Origin: Dehalococcoidia bacterium
GTDB taxonomy: Bacteria > Chloroflexota > Dehalococcoidia > UBA2979
Reading direction: 5' to 3'
DNA: 64,000 nucleotides
Assembly (NCBI GenBank): GCA_009692685.1
Contig: SHYS01000004.1
Span: 124,001 to 188,000 of the forward strand
In this document: one piece after another, positions 39,854-48,364 of the stretch
How positions within the stretch are numbered: the first letter of the stretch is position 1
Layout: every line of letters starts with the position of its first letter
Program-made: the position numbers and the translations under genes
The notes under the pieces: generated by a model
Databases searched by the model: none
What the model was told of the DNA's origin: nothing
What the model saw: the letters and a program-made list of their open reading frames with translations, nothing else

Positions 39854-42739
39854 GTGGCCCCCGATACGTTAGCGCCCGACGCCCCCGCCCCTACCGTCGA
39901 GGTGAACGACGGCACTCGCGCGGGCAAGCCCCTCCTGCTCATCCTCGATAGTCACGGGATCATCTATCGCTCGTACTTCGCGCTGCGCGATGCGCTGACG
40001 ATCAGGCGCACGGGTGAGTCGGTAGGCGCAGTGTACGGCTTCGCCAATAGCCTGCTCTACGCTCTGGACACGCTGCACCCGGAGTACATCATTGCCGCGT
40101 GGGACGGCCCCACCCCGACCTTCCGCCACGACGCCGACGTGAACTACAAGGCCACCCGCCGCCCGATGCCAGACGACCTGCGACCGCAGATCGGGCGGGT
40201 GCGCGCCCTCCTCGATGCCTTCCGCGTACCTGTCGTCGAGGTCCACGGCTTCGAGGCCGATGACGTCGTCGGCACGCTCGCGGCGCAGGCGGCCGCCCAG
40301 GATGTCGAGGTGGTCATCCTCACGCTCGACAACGACATGGTGCAGCTTGTCGAAGGCCCTGTTCGAGTCCAGATGTACCGCCCCTACCAGCGCGACTACG
40401 TGATGTACGACGCGGCTGCCGTCCGCGACCGTTGGGGCTTCGACCCGAGGCAGATCGTCGACTACAAGGCGCTCGTCGGTGACACCTCCGACAACATTCC
40501 CGGTGTGCAGGGCATCGGAGAGAAAGGCGCCCTCGCCCTGATCCAGCAGTGGGGCAGCGTCGAGGCGATGCTCGAACACATCGATGAAGTCACGCCCCCG
40601 CGGGCGCGCACCGCCCTCGAGGCCGGGCGCGACGACGCTCTCCACTCAAAGATGATGGCCACCATCGTCCGCGACGTTCCGGGCGTCGCGCTGGATCTCG
40701 AGGCCTGCGTGGTCGGCGACTACGACCGCGACGCCGTCCTCGAGATGTTCCGCGACCTCGAGTTCCGCTCCCTCGTCTCGCGCCTGCCCGACCACATCAC
40801 CGACTCGCCCGGGCCGACCGCTCCCGTTGCCGCCGCACCACTCGAGGAGCGCCGCTACGATGTGGTCACGAGCCCAGAACGCCTCACCGAGATGGTGCGC
40901 GCAATCCGCAAGGCTGGCCGCTTCGGCTACGAGGTGGTCGCCGATGACCCGCACCCGATGCGTGCCGCCGACACCCTCGTCGGCATAGGCCTGAGCATCG
41001 AGGCGTCAGCGGGCTGGTACGTCCCGTTCGGCCACACGGCCGAGCGGCTGCCTCCGGCGGATGGCCAGCAAGGGTTCGCCCTCGACACCGCTCCAACTGG
41101 CGAGGACACACGCGCCTCGATTCCCCAGCTCGCGCAGGAGGAAGTGTTCGCCATCCTCGGCCCGTTGCTGGCCGATCCCGCCGTGGAGCGCGTGGCCCAC
41201 GACGCAAAGTTCACCACGCTCGCCCTCGCCGAGGCCAGAGGTGGCACCTGGCCCGCGCCCGTGTCGTTCGACACGATGGTCGCAGCGTACCTGCTCGGTG
41301 ATTCCAACGTCACCGTTCGCGGGCTTGCCTTCAACCGCCTCGGTCAGGAACTCATCGACCCGAAGGTGCTCCTCGGCACCGGTCGAAAGGCGATCCCATT
41401 CTCGCGCACGACTCCTGAGGACTGCGGCGCCTTCGCCACGGGGAACGCCGACCTTGCCCTCCGCCTCTCCGAGGTGCTGCGGGCGGACCTCGAGGCCAAC
41501 AGCCTCCTCGCGGTCTTCGAGGACCTCGACCTTCCGCACATCCCCGTACTCGCGAGGATGGAGCGCTGGGGGCTCGCCCTCGACACCGCGACCCTACGCC
41601 AGCAAGCCGGCGTACTCGAGGCGGCGATCGAGGAGGCGGAGCGTGAGGTCTTCGCCGCCGTCGGCCATGAGTTCCAGATCGGCTCCCCTCAGCAGCTCTC
41701 CGGCGTGCTGTTTGGCGAGCTCGGCCTCCCTAAGTCGAGGAAGACCACCACCGGCTACACCACCGACGCGACCGCCCTTGAGCCGTTACGCCACGTGCAT
41801 CCCGCCGTGGACGCCGTCATGCGCTGGCGCGAGGTGACCAAGATCAAGTCGACGTACGTCGACACGCTGCCGGAGCAGGTGAACACTCGAACCGGGCGTG
41901 TGCACAGCGTCTTCTCGCAGGTCACGGCTGCCACGGGCCGTCTCTCCTCGAGCGACCCCAACCTCCAGAACATCCCGCTGCGCACCGAGATCGGCAACGC
42001 GGTGCGGCGCGCCTGCGTCGCCAGCGATTGCGGCGAGTCGCCGATGTTCCTCTCCTTCGACTACTCGCAGATCGAGTTGCGCGTGCTGGCGCACATGTGT
42101 GGCGACGATGAGCTGCGGTTGGCCTTCGAGCGCGGCCTCGATATCCACGCCGCCACCTCGGCGCGTGTCTTCAACGTCTCGCTCAACGAGGTGACGCCGG
42201 AGATGCGCCGTCGCGCCAAAGTCTTCAACTTCGGCGTCCTCTACGGCCTCACCGCCTTCGGCCTCTCCCAGCGCGAAGGCATCCCGCGTGACGAGGCCGA
42301 ACAGTTCATCAAGCACTACTTCGAGGCCTACCCGACGGTGGCGAACTGGCGAGACCGCGTCGTCGACGAGGCACGCGCGAAGGGTTACGCCTCAACCCTC
42401 ACTGGACGCCGTCGCTACATCCCGGAGTTACGGGCCAGCAACCGCAACCAGCGCATGGCCGCCGAGCGCATCGCCATCAACATGCCGATCCAGGGCACGG
42501 CCGCCGACATCATCAAGATCGCGATGAACCGCATCGATGGCGAGCTGCTCTCGAGGCAGGCGCAGGGCGCGCAGGCACGCATGGTCCTCCAGGTCCACGA
42601 CGAGCTCATCTTCGAGCTTCCCGCTGCCGAGGCCGACGACGTCCGCGACCTCGCCCATCGCCTGATGCCATCGCTCGAGCTGGCGGTGCCGTTGGTCATC
42701 GAGGAGAAGTCGGGCCGCTCCTGGGGCGACCTCGCCTGA
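39854..42739 (+). CDS. polA: DNA polymerase I
   Basis: A 961-residue repair and Okazaki-fragment polymerase. The 5'-nuclease domain (about 20-300) carries LLILDSHGIIYRSYFALRDA, NYKATRRPMPDDLR and VDYKALVGDTSDNIPGVQGI. The middle domain (about 330-560) has the proofreading fold, but its first strand reads RFGYEVVADDP where active enzymes have D-x-E, so proofreading is probably lost. Polymerase motifs: TGRLSSSDPNLQNIPLRT, motif A SFDYSQIELRVLAH (about 736), O-helix RRRAKVFNFGVLYG and motif C QVHDELIFELP (about 913). GTG 39854 is chosen because a TATACT box lies six bases upstream; the frame continues to 39797 without homology. Confidence 0.96.
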   Translation: MAPDTLAPDAPAPTVEVNDGTRAGKPLLLILDSHGIIYRSYFALRDALTIRRTGESVGAVYGFANSLLYALDTLHPEYIIAAWDGPTPTFRHDADVNYKATRRPMPDDLRPQIGRVRALLDAFRVPVVEVHGFEADDVVGTLAAQAAAQDVEVVILTLDNDMVQLVEGPVRVQMYRPYQRDYVMYDAAAVRDRWGFDPRQIVDYKALVGDTSDNIPGVQGIGEKGALALIQQWGSVEAMLEHIDEVTPPRARTALEAGRDDALHSKMMATIVRDVPGVALDLEACVVGDYDRDAVLEMFRDLEFRSLVSRLPDHITDSPGPTAPVAAAPLEERRYDVVTSPERLTEMVRAIRKAGRFGYEVVADDPHPMRAADTLVGIGLSIEASAGWYVPFGHTAERLPPADGQQGFALDTAPTGEDTRASIPQLAQEEVFAILGPLLADPAVERVAHDAKFTTLALAEARGGTWPAPVSFDTMVAAYLLGDSNVTVRGLAFNRLGQELIDPKVLLGTGRKAIPFSRTTPEDCGAFATGNADLALRLSEVLRADLEANSLLAVFEDLDLPHIPVLARMERWGLALDTATLRQQAGVLEAAIEEAEREVFAAVGHEFQIGSPQQLSGVLFGELGLPKSRKTTTGYTTDATALEPLRHVHPAVDAVMRWREVTKIKSTYVDTLPEQVNTRTGRVHSVFSQVTAATGRLSSSDPNLQNIPLRTEIGNAVRRACVASDCGESPMFLSFDYSQIELRVLAHMCGDDELRLAFERGLDIHAATSARVFNVSLNEVTPEMRRRAKVFNFGVLYGLTAFGLSQREGIPRDEAEQFIKHYFEAYPTVANWRDRVVDEARAKGYASTLTGRRRYIPELRASNRNQRMAAERIAINMPIQGTAADIIKIAMNRIDGELLSRQAQGAQARMVLQVHDELIFELPAAEADDVRDLAHRLMPSLELAVPLVIEEKSGRSWGDLA

Positions 42740-42754
42740 GCGAAACCAGCGTCA

Positions 42755-43049
42755 CTACATCGACATGGCCTCGTAGGCCAGCACGCTATCGATGATCGGC
42801 AACCCGTCGAGGAGCTTCACGGCATTCTCCATGCTCTCTGCGCTCACCAGGCAGTACCACGTCAGCGGCGAACCCGTGTCTGGCGTCAGATCTCGCGCGC
42901 TCATCTTTGTGATCTCACGGCCGATCGCCAGATGGGTTGCCGCTGTTCACGAACCGACTGCCGACCGACGCGAACCAGCCGTTCCACGCCGCCATAACGA
43001 TGGGTGTCGGCTCCTCATAGCCGTACGCCAGCACTAGGAACTTCTTCAT
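42755..43049 (-). pseudogene. YCII-like small protein, frameshifted
   Basis: From ATG 43049 (behind a GAGGTG ribosome site) the reverse strand reads MKKFLVLAYGYEEPTPIVMA, the typical start of small YCII-related proteins, continuing to NSGNPSGDRP and a stop at 42915. In the next frame the family sequence resumes as GREITKMSARDLTPDTG and ends AYEAMSM at 42755. The two halves add to 295 bases, one more than a multiple of three, so a single extra base near 42920-42935 breaks the gene. Either a true pseudogene or a sequence error. It follows an ArsR-type gene on the same strand, a usual pairing. Confidence 0.75.
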
Positions 43050-43107
43050 GAGGTCACCTCCGTGTCAGTCCGCGGCCCCATGCGGGCCTCGCTTGCTTGC
43101 TCCACGC

Positions 43108-43455
43108 CTAGATAGGGGGCGTAGTTCTCGATGGTTTCTTCGCCACTGCCCCACAGTACGCATGGAACTGGCCGAGCCAGCCCTGCAGCCGCCGGAGCGC
43201 CTCTCGGTTAAGCGTCAGGAAGGTCGTCCGACCCATCTTTCGGCGACTCACGAACTCAGCGGCTTCGAGCACACGGACGTGCTTGTGCATCGCTGGCAGA
43301 GAAAGTCCCCGCATCGCGGCGAGCTGACTGATCGAGGACGGGCGCAGGCTCAGTGCGCGCACGATCTCCCGTCGGTGCTTGTGCGCCAGCGCCTCGAAGA
43401 GCTCGTCGAGGTCTTCGAGCGGGGATGGAGAAGGTGTCGCACCCCAAGCAGCCAT
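43108..43455 (-). CDS. ArsR-family winged-helix transcriptional regulator
   Basis: A 115-residue regulator: LDELFEALAHKHRREIVRAL, then SSISQLAAMRGLSLPAMHKH as the helix-turn-helix, VRVLEAAEFVSRRKMGRTTF as recognition/wing, and LRRLQGWLGQFHAY. There are no metal-binding cysteines, as in regulators paired with SRPBCC or YCII-type genes. It lies 58 bases before the frameshifted YCII-like gene and is probably in one operon with it. Divergent from mutM. Confidence 0.85.
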   Translation of the reverse strand: MAAWGATPSPSPLEDLDELFEALAHKHRREIVRALSLRPSSISQLAAMRGLSLPAMHKHVRVLEAAEFVSRRKMGRTTFLTLNREALRRLQGWLGQFHAYCGAVAKKPSRTTPPI

Positions 43456-43601
43456 GACACTTAACCTCGCGGTGAACCACAGTTGCGAGACGCGAGATCG
43501 TCAAACCGGGGCCGAATCTGCGACGCCCGATCAACTATTTCGCCCGACCCCGAGTCGCGCACTCGTATGCTGCGTACCACCGCGTAGGAGATCGTTGCTG
43601 T

Positions 43602-44423
43602 ATGCCTGAACTCCCCGAAGTCGAAACGATCCGGCGCGATCTCGCGCCGCTCCTCGTCGGGCGCACGATCGAGGCGGTCCATATCCACACGGGAGGCGAG
43701 CGCCTGGCGATGACGCACTCACCGCGTGAGCTCGAGCGTGCGCTCCACGGCCGCACCATCGAGGCCCTCGACCGCCACGGGAAGTACCTCATCGCCCACC
43801 TCGATGACGGGCGCTCCTGGGTACTGCACCTGCGGATGACCGGCGCGCTCGTCCACACGACCTCCGAGGCACCGGCCGGCCGCTTCGAGCGCGCGCGCAT
43901 CGATCTCGACAACGGCGGCTCGCTGCGCTGGAGCGACGTGCGCAAGTTCGGCACGTGGCACCTGGTCGCCGACGTGACCGAGGCGATGCCGCGCCTGGGC
44001 CCGGATGCCCTCTCCCCGGAGTTCACGGTCGAAGGTCTGCGTACCCAGCTCGCCCGGCGCTCGGTCCCGGTGAAAACGGCTCTCCTCGACCAGCGGGTGG
44101 CCGCAGGCGTTGGCAACATCTACGCGGATGAAGCCTGCTGGTACGCGCGTATCGATCCCCGAACCCCTGCGAACAGCCTTGGTCCGCGACGCGTCGCGCG
44201 GCTCCACGCCGGAGTACGCACGGCGCTCGAGGCGTCACTCGCGGATCGTGGCAGTTCGTTCTCGGATTACCGGGACGGCCTCGGTGGCGAGGGCCTCCAT
44301 CACATCCACGTCCACGTGTTTCGGCGCACAGGCGAGCCCTGCCACGAGTGCGGGACGCCCATCCAATGGGTTCGGCTCGCTGGGCGAAGCACACACTTCT
44401 GTCCTCGTTGTCAACGCGACTAG
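43602..44423 (+). CDS. mutM: Formamidopyrimidine-DNA glycosylase
   Basis: Fpg/MutM removes 8-oxoguanine and ring-opened purines and nicks the site. The mature N-terminus PELPEVETIRRDLAPLLVGR carries the catalytic Pro2/Glu3. The active-site lysine is in RHGKYLIAHL. VAAGVGNIYADEACWYARI is the H2TH region. The C-terminal zinc finger is CHECGTPIQWVRLAGRSTHF followed by CPRC. The length of 273 aa is normal. The ATG has AGGAG upstream and a -10-like TATGCT near 43567. Confidence 0.97.
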   Translation: MPELPEVETIRRDLAPLLVGRTIEAVHIHTGGERLAMTHSPRELERALHGRTIEALDRHGKYLIAHLDDGRSWVLHLRMTGALVHTTSEAPAGRFERARIDLDNGGSLRWSDVRKFGTWHLVADVTEAMPRLGPDALSPEFTVEGLRTQLARRSVPVKTALLDQRVAAGVGNIYADEACWYARIDPRTPANSLGPRRVARLHAGVRTALEASLADRGSSFSDYRDGLGGEGLHHIHVHVFRRTGEPCHECGTPIQWVRLAGRSTHFCPRCQRD

Positions 44424-44601
44424 CATCAAGTCATAAGCGCGTGGATATCTGACATTGTTCCGCACATAAGAACCGCAAAACCGTTCAGAATCCACGTTTC
44501 CGAGTCGATCTACAACGTCTACGGCTTGCCACGCTGATACCCCGATTGGTAAGGTGCGGGCGACCCGGCGCGTGAGCACTACCCCCTCGAAGGCTTGTCC
44601 C

Positions 44602-45519
44602 ATGATGGTCTGGGTTGTGGCTTCCGTGGCGCTGGGCGTGTTGCTGCTGTACGGCACGACGATCTTTTACTGTGCGGAAATGTTCACTCGCTCCAAGCGC
44701 CGCCGGGTCCAGGGCACACCTGAGGATATGGGGCTCCGCTTCGAGGATATACGCTTCCGCGCCCCCGACATGACCGTGTTGCGAGGCTGGTTCCTCGAGT
44801 CTCCCGGCGCCCGCGCGTCTGTCGTCCTTGTCCACAGCGACGATGGCACACGTGCTGACACGGACGTGGGCCTCATGCGCCTGCAGCGTGCCTACGTTCG
44901 CAACGGCTTTAACGTCTTCGCGTTCGACCTGCGGGGCCGGGGGGAGTCGAGCGGCGAGCGGGATCACCTGGGTTCGGCAGAGCAGGTCGACCTCGAAGCC
45001 GCCGTTGGCTACGTCCGGCGGCGTTCCGGCGGGATTCCTGTCGTGCTGCACGGCTTTGGCCTCGGCGCCGCGCTGGCGATCCAGGCGAGCGCCGATGGGC
45101 TAGAGGTTGGCGCGCTCATCGCTGACTCCACCTTTGGGTCAGCCCGGGAGCAACTCCGGCTGCGCTGGAATCGTGTGCCAAGTGTGATCTTCGGCCCTGC
45201 CTGCTGGGTCGCGCGCAAGGTCTACCACGCGGATGTCGACGCGCTTCGTCCCGTCGCGGCCATGAGCCGCATCAAGGCGCCTCTGCTGCTCGTCCACGGC
45301 GCGCTCGACGATGTCGTGCCCCTGGCCTGCGCACACAACCTGCTGGCTGCCTCGCTCAGCCAGAGCAGCGAGCTGTGGGTCGTCCCGGAGGCGGCGCACC
45401 TGCAGGGATTCAATGTTGCCGGCGACGAGTACCTGCGGCGTTGCATGCGCGTCATCGACACCGCCGTGCCCGCACGGACCATTCGCCACATGTCCACGGC
45501 CGCACTGGTAGCGGTCTAG
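44602..45519 (+). CDS. Alpha/beta-hydrolase-fold membrane protein lacking the nucleophile serine
   Basis: A 305-residue protein with one N-terminal membrane helix (VWVVASVALGVLLLYGTTIF) followed by an alpha/beta-hydrolase domain (LRGWFLESPGARASVVLVHS, VFAFDLRGRGESSGERDHLG). The nucleophile elbow, normally G-x-S-x-G, reads HGFGLGAALA, with Gly at about residue 153 (codon 45058-45060) where Ser should be. The acid (GALDDVVP) and histidine (EAAHLQGF) positions are present. Either inactive or using another mechanism. ATG 44602 with GAAGG upstream is preferred; GTG 44554 would add a 16-residue lead. Confidence 0.8.
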   Translation: MMVWVVASVALGVLLLYGTTIFYCAEMFTRSKRRRVQGTPEDMGLRFEDIRFRAPDMTVLRGWFLESPGARASVVLVHSDDGTRADTDVGLMRLQRAYVRNGFNVFAFDLRGRGESSGERDHLGSAEQVDLEAAVGYVRRRSGGIPVVLHGFGLGAALAIQASADGLEVGALIADSTFGSAREQLRLRWNRVPSVIFGPACWVARKVYHADVDALRPVAAMSRIKAPLLLVHGALDDVVPLACAHNLLAASLSQSSELWVVPEAAHLQGFNVAGDEYLRRCMRVIDTAVPARTIRHMSTAALVAV

Positions 45520-45556
45520 CGCCGTCGGGCGCGCCGCGCCTACGGCACATTCGCCG

Positions 45557-46612
45557 ATGCCCGGTCTTCTCGACGCCATCACCGACGTTCCCGGTATTCG
45601 CGTCGGTCACTGGACAGACCGACGGGCCGTCACCGGATGCACCGTGGTGCGCTGTGACGGCGGCGCTGTCGGCGGCGTGGACGTCCGAGGTGCCGCACCC
45701 GGCACTCGGGAGACGGACCTGCTCCGTCCCGACAACACGGTCGAGGAAGTGCACGCCATCGTGCTCTCCGGTGGCTCTGCCTTCGGCCTCGACGCTGCAA
45801 CCGGCGTCGTTCGCTACCTGGCGGAGCGCGGCATCGGCCTCGAGTTCGGCGCGCACCGCATTCCGATCGTGCCCGCTGCGATCCTCATGGACCTTGGTAT
45901 CGGGAAGCCCACACACCCCGATGCCGACGCGGGCTATCGGGCAGCAGCGCGTGCCTCACGAGGCGCCATCGCACAGGGCTCCGTAGGCGCAGGTACCGGT
46001 GCGACCGTCGCCAAGCAGGCAGGGCCGAACCGTCGACTCAAGGGCGGCTTGGGCACTGCCAGCGAAGTCCTCGGCACAGGGGTGATAGTCGGTGCCATCG
46101 CCGCCGTCAACGCGATCGGCACCATTCGTGACCCTGCCACCGGCGAAGTGGTGGCAGGCCCCCGAGGTAACCGCCGCGGCACCTTCATCGACATCGACGA
46201 GGTGCTCCGCACTGGCAAGTCATGGCGCGACCTGCACCCGGAGGAATCGGCCCCCGGCGCCGACGTCTCGCAGCAAAAGCGCCCGCCCGACGACCCAGAT
46301 CGAGGCCAGAACACGACCATCGCCGTCATCGCGACGAACGCGCGGCTGACTAAGGCACTCACGAACCGCCTCGCCACGGTCGCGCACGACGCGTTCGCCC
46401 GAACCACCTGGCCCGCCCACACTCGAGGCGACGGCGACGCTATCTTCGCCCTGGCTACGGGGGACATCGAGGTGGATCCCGCCGGCTACAACGCCCTGGA
46501 GGCGATGGCCACGCGCGCCCTCGAACGCGCCATCCTCAACGGCGTTCGCCTTGCGGAAGGGCTGGGCGGTACCATCTCGGCCGCCGAATGGCGCCGCCGG
46601 CCCCGCCGGTAG
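45557..46612 (+). CDS. P1-family (S58, DmpA-like) peptidase
   Basis: A 351-residue Ntn-fold aminopeptidase-like protein. Family motifs: ITDVPGIRVGHWTDRRAVTG at the start, GTRETDLLRPDNTVEEVHAI, VLSGGSAFGLDAATGVVRYL, GSVGAGTGATVAKQAG and, at the presumed self-processing site, DRGQNTTIAVIATNARLTKA (about residue 255). Members cleave N-terminal residues or short peptides and activate by internal cleavage before Ser/Thr. It starts 38 bases after the hydrolase gene. Confidence 0.88.
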   Translation: MPGLLDAITDVPGIRVGHWTDRRAVTGCTVVRCDGGAVGGVDVRGAAPGTRETDLLRPDNTVEEVHAIVLSGGSAFGLDAATGVVRYLAERGIGLEFGAHRIPIVPAAILMDLGIGKPTHPDADAGYRAAARASRGAIAQGSVGAGTGATVAKQAGPNRRLKGGLGTASEVLGTGVIVGAIAAVNAIGTIRDPATGEVVAGPRGNRRGTFIDIDEVLRTGKSWRDLHPEESAPGADVSQQKRPPDDPDRGQNTTIAVIATNARLTKALTNRLATVAHDAFARTTWPAHTRGDGDAIFALATGDIEVDPAGYNALEAMATRALERAILNGVRLAEGLGGTISAAEWRRRPRR

Positions 46613-46719
46613 ATCTGGCGCTACGCCTGCTGAGTCATCCGCGGCGCCTCCGGAAGCTCCCGAATCCGTCCCCGACACCCGATGACGAAGGCGCAGAGCC
46701 AGAAAACCGAGCGGGTCCG

Positions 46720-46747
46720 TTGACACGGGCCGCCCAGTTTCTATACT
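46720..46747 (+). promoter_or_regulatory. Promoter of the pan operon
   Basis: TTGACA (46720-46725), a 16-base spacer and TATACT (46742-46747). The closest match to the vegetative consensus in the window. The transcript would start about 90 bases before the leader ORF. Confidence 0.7.
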
Positions 46748-46843
46748 CAGCGCGTCGGCCGACCCGAAGCGGCGGCCAAGGACACCTGCGAAGCAGACCC
46801 TGCCATCTATCCGCTTGGATCTTTGGACCGAGACGGAGGAACG

Positions 46844-46942
46844 ATGACAGCGAGATGTCGCGTCACACCTTCTGCTGCTGACTCTGCCTGCGGGAACGCC
46901 CACACCAACGGCCCTGGCGATCGGCGCCCTCGATGCGCATGA
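46844..46942 (+). CDS. Leader ORF (32 aa) translationally coupled to panD
   Basis: ATG 46844 has the strongest ribosome site nearby (GGAGGA at 46836-46841, well spaced). The ORF runs 32 codons to a TGA at 46940-46942 that overlaps the panD ATG at 46939 (ATGA). The peptide (MTARCRVTPSAADSACGNAH and so on) has three cysteines and no recognisable fold. panD itself has no ribosome site, so ribosomes leaving this ORF probably start panD. It may be only a coupling device or a regulatory leader peptide. Confidence 0.55.
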   Translation: MTARCRVTPSAADSACGNAHTNGPGDRRPRCA

Positions 46943-47355
46943 TGCTTCGGGGCAAGATTCATCGGGCCACTGTGACCAGCGCGGACCTCGAATACGTGGG
47001 CTCGATTTCCATCGACCGCATGCTTCTCGAGGCTGCCGGGATTGTGGAGTGGGAGCAGGTTCACGTCCTCGACGTGACCAACGGCGCTCGCCTTACCACA
47101 TACGCCATCGAAGCGCCCGCCGGTTCCGGCGAGATCTGCGTCAACGGCGCCGCGGCGCACCTCGTCAACCCGGGCGATATGGTCATCATCCTCAACTACG
47201 AGGGCGTCCCCACCGAGCGCATCGAGGAGCACCACCCGCGCCTCGTGCATGTGGACGGTGCCAACCGAATCGTCGACCTCGTCACCGGCGAGGCTGCCGT
47301 GGGGCAGTTCGCACAGGCGTACGATAACATCGTGTCCGCTGGCATCGCTGGATAG
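46939..47355 (+). CDS. panD: Aspartate 1-decarboxylase
   Basis: PanD makes beta-alanine from aspartate using a pyruvoyl group formed by self-cleavage. The N-terminus MMLRGKIHRATVTSADLEYV is followed by the Gly-Ser cleavage site in YVGSISID. The substrate loop INGAAAHL-type sequence appears as CVNGAAAHLVNPGDMVII. It is 138 aa from ATG 46939, chosen because this codon overlaps the leader ORF stop; ATG 46933 and 46942 are neighbours in frame. First enzyme of panD-panB-panC. Confidence 0.95.
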   Translation: MMLRGKIHRATVTSADLEYVGSISIDRMLLEAAGIVEWEQVHVLDVTNGARLTTYAIEAPAGSGEICVNGAAAHLVNPGDMVIILNYEGVPTERIEEHHPRLVHVDGANRIVDLVTGEAAVGQFAQAYDNIVSAGIAG

Positions 47356-47365
47356 GAGCGCATCA

Positions 47366-48349
47366 ATGAGCGCCATCCGAAGCACTGCTGTCAGACGAGT
47401 CTCGATTAGCGACATCCAGGCAATGCGCGACAATGGTCAGCCGATCACGATGGTGACGGCCTACGACTACCCAAGTGCGCGTCTCGTCGACCAGGCCGGG
47501 TTGCCGATCATCCTCGTCGGCGACTCCCTCGGGATGGTCGTCCTCGGTTACGACTCCACCATCCCCGTCACGCTCGAAGACATGATCCACCACGGCAAGG
47601 CGGTCGTCCGAGGCGCCCAGCGCGCCCACGTGGTTGTCGACATGCCGTTCGGCAGCTACCAGACCGGCTGGCAGGACGCGATGCGCAACGCCACCCGCCT
47701 GATGCAGGAGGCCGGCGCCGGGTCCGTGAAGCTCGAGGGTGGTGTCCGCGTCGCCGAGACCGTGCATCGCCTCGTCGAGTCGGGGATCCCTGTCATGGGA
47801 CACGTCGGGCTCACGCCACAGTCCGTGAACCAGTTCGGTGGCTTTAAGCTCCAAGGCAAGACCCCTCGCGAGGCGGTTGCGGTGATCGCGGACGCGCGTG
47901 CCCTCGAGGAGGCCGGCGCCTACGCCGTCGTCCTCGAGACGGTACCGACCGCACTCGCGCACATGATCACGCAGCGCATCAAGGTCCCCACGATTGGCAT
48001 TGGCGCGGGCCCCTTCTGCAGCGGCCAGGTGCAGGTGTTGCACGACATGCTCGGTCTATACGAGGACTTCAAGCCCAAGCACGCGCGCCGCTTCCTGGAG
48101 GGTGCGACGCTCGTTCGTGATGCGCTCACCGCCTACCGCGAATCCGTCGAGGCGAACACGTTCCCGACCGCTGCGGAATCCTTCTACATGGACGAGCGCG
48201 CCCTTGCCCTTATCGAGCGCATGGCGCCGCCGCTTCCGGACGGCGACGGCATCGAGGATCTGAGCGACGCCTCGGACGTCCTCGCCGACGCCGACACCGT
48301 CCGGACGAACCGCCAGCGCCAGACCGCCGGCTCCGAGCCCGCGTCGTAG
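47366..48349 (+). CDS. panB: 3-methyl-2-oxobutanoate hydroxymethyltransferase
   Basis: PanB adds a hydroxymethyl group from methylene-tetrahydrofolate to alpha-ketoisovalerate. Motifs: MVTAYDYPSARLVDQAGLPI, LVGDSLGMVVLGYDSTIPVT (Mg-binding Asp), VVDMPFGSYQ, VKLEGGVRVAETVHRLVESG, PVMGHVGLTPQSVNQFGGFK and PTIGIGAGPFCSGQVQVLHD. The 327-residue length includes an about 45-residue acidic C-terminal tail beyond the usual end. RBS GGAG is upstream; ten bases separate it from panD. Confidence 0.96.
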   Translation: MSAIRSTAVRRVSISDIQAMRDNGQPITMVTAYDYPSARLVDQAGLPIILVGDSLGMVVLGYDSTIPVTLEDMIHHGKAVVRGAQRAHVVVDMPFGSYQTGWQDAMRNATRLMQEAGAGSVKLEGGVRVAETVHRLVESGIPVMGHVGLTPQSVNQFGGFKLQGKTPREAVAVIADARALEEAGAYAVVLETVPTALAHMITQRIKVPTIGIGAGPFCSGQVQVLHDMLGLYEDFKPKHARRFLEGATLVRDALTAYRESVEANTFPTAAESFYMDERALALIERMAPPLPDGDGIEDLSDASDVLADADTVRTNRQRQTAGSEPAS

Positions 48350-48364
48350 CCACGTAACTTCTCG

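Noticed and set aside
42792..43037. Forward 81-codon ORF downstream of polA
   Set aside because: The opposite strand carries the recognisable frameshifted YCII-like gene with its own ribosome site; the forward frame is its shadow.
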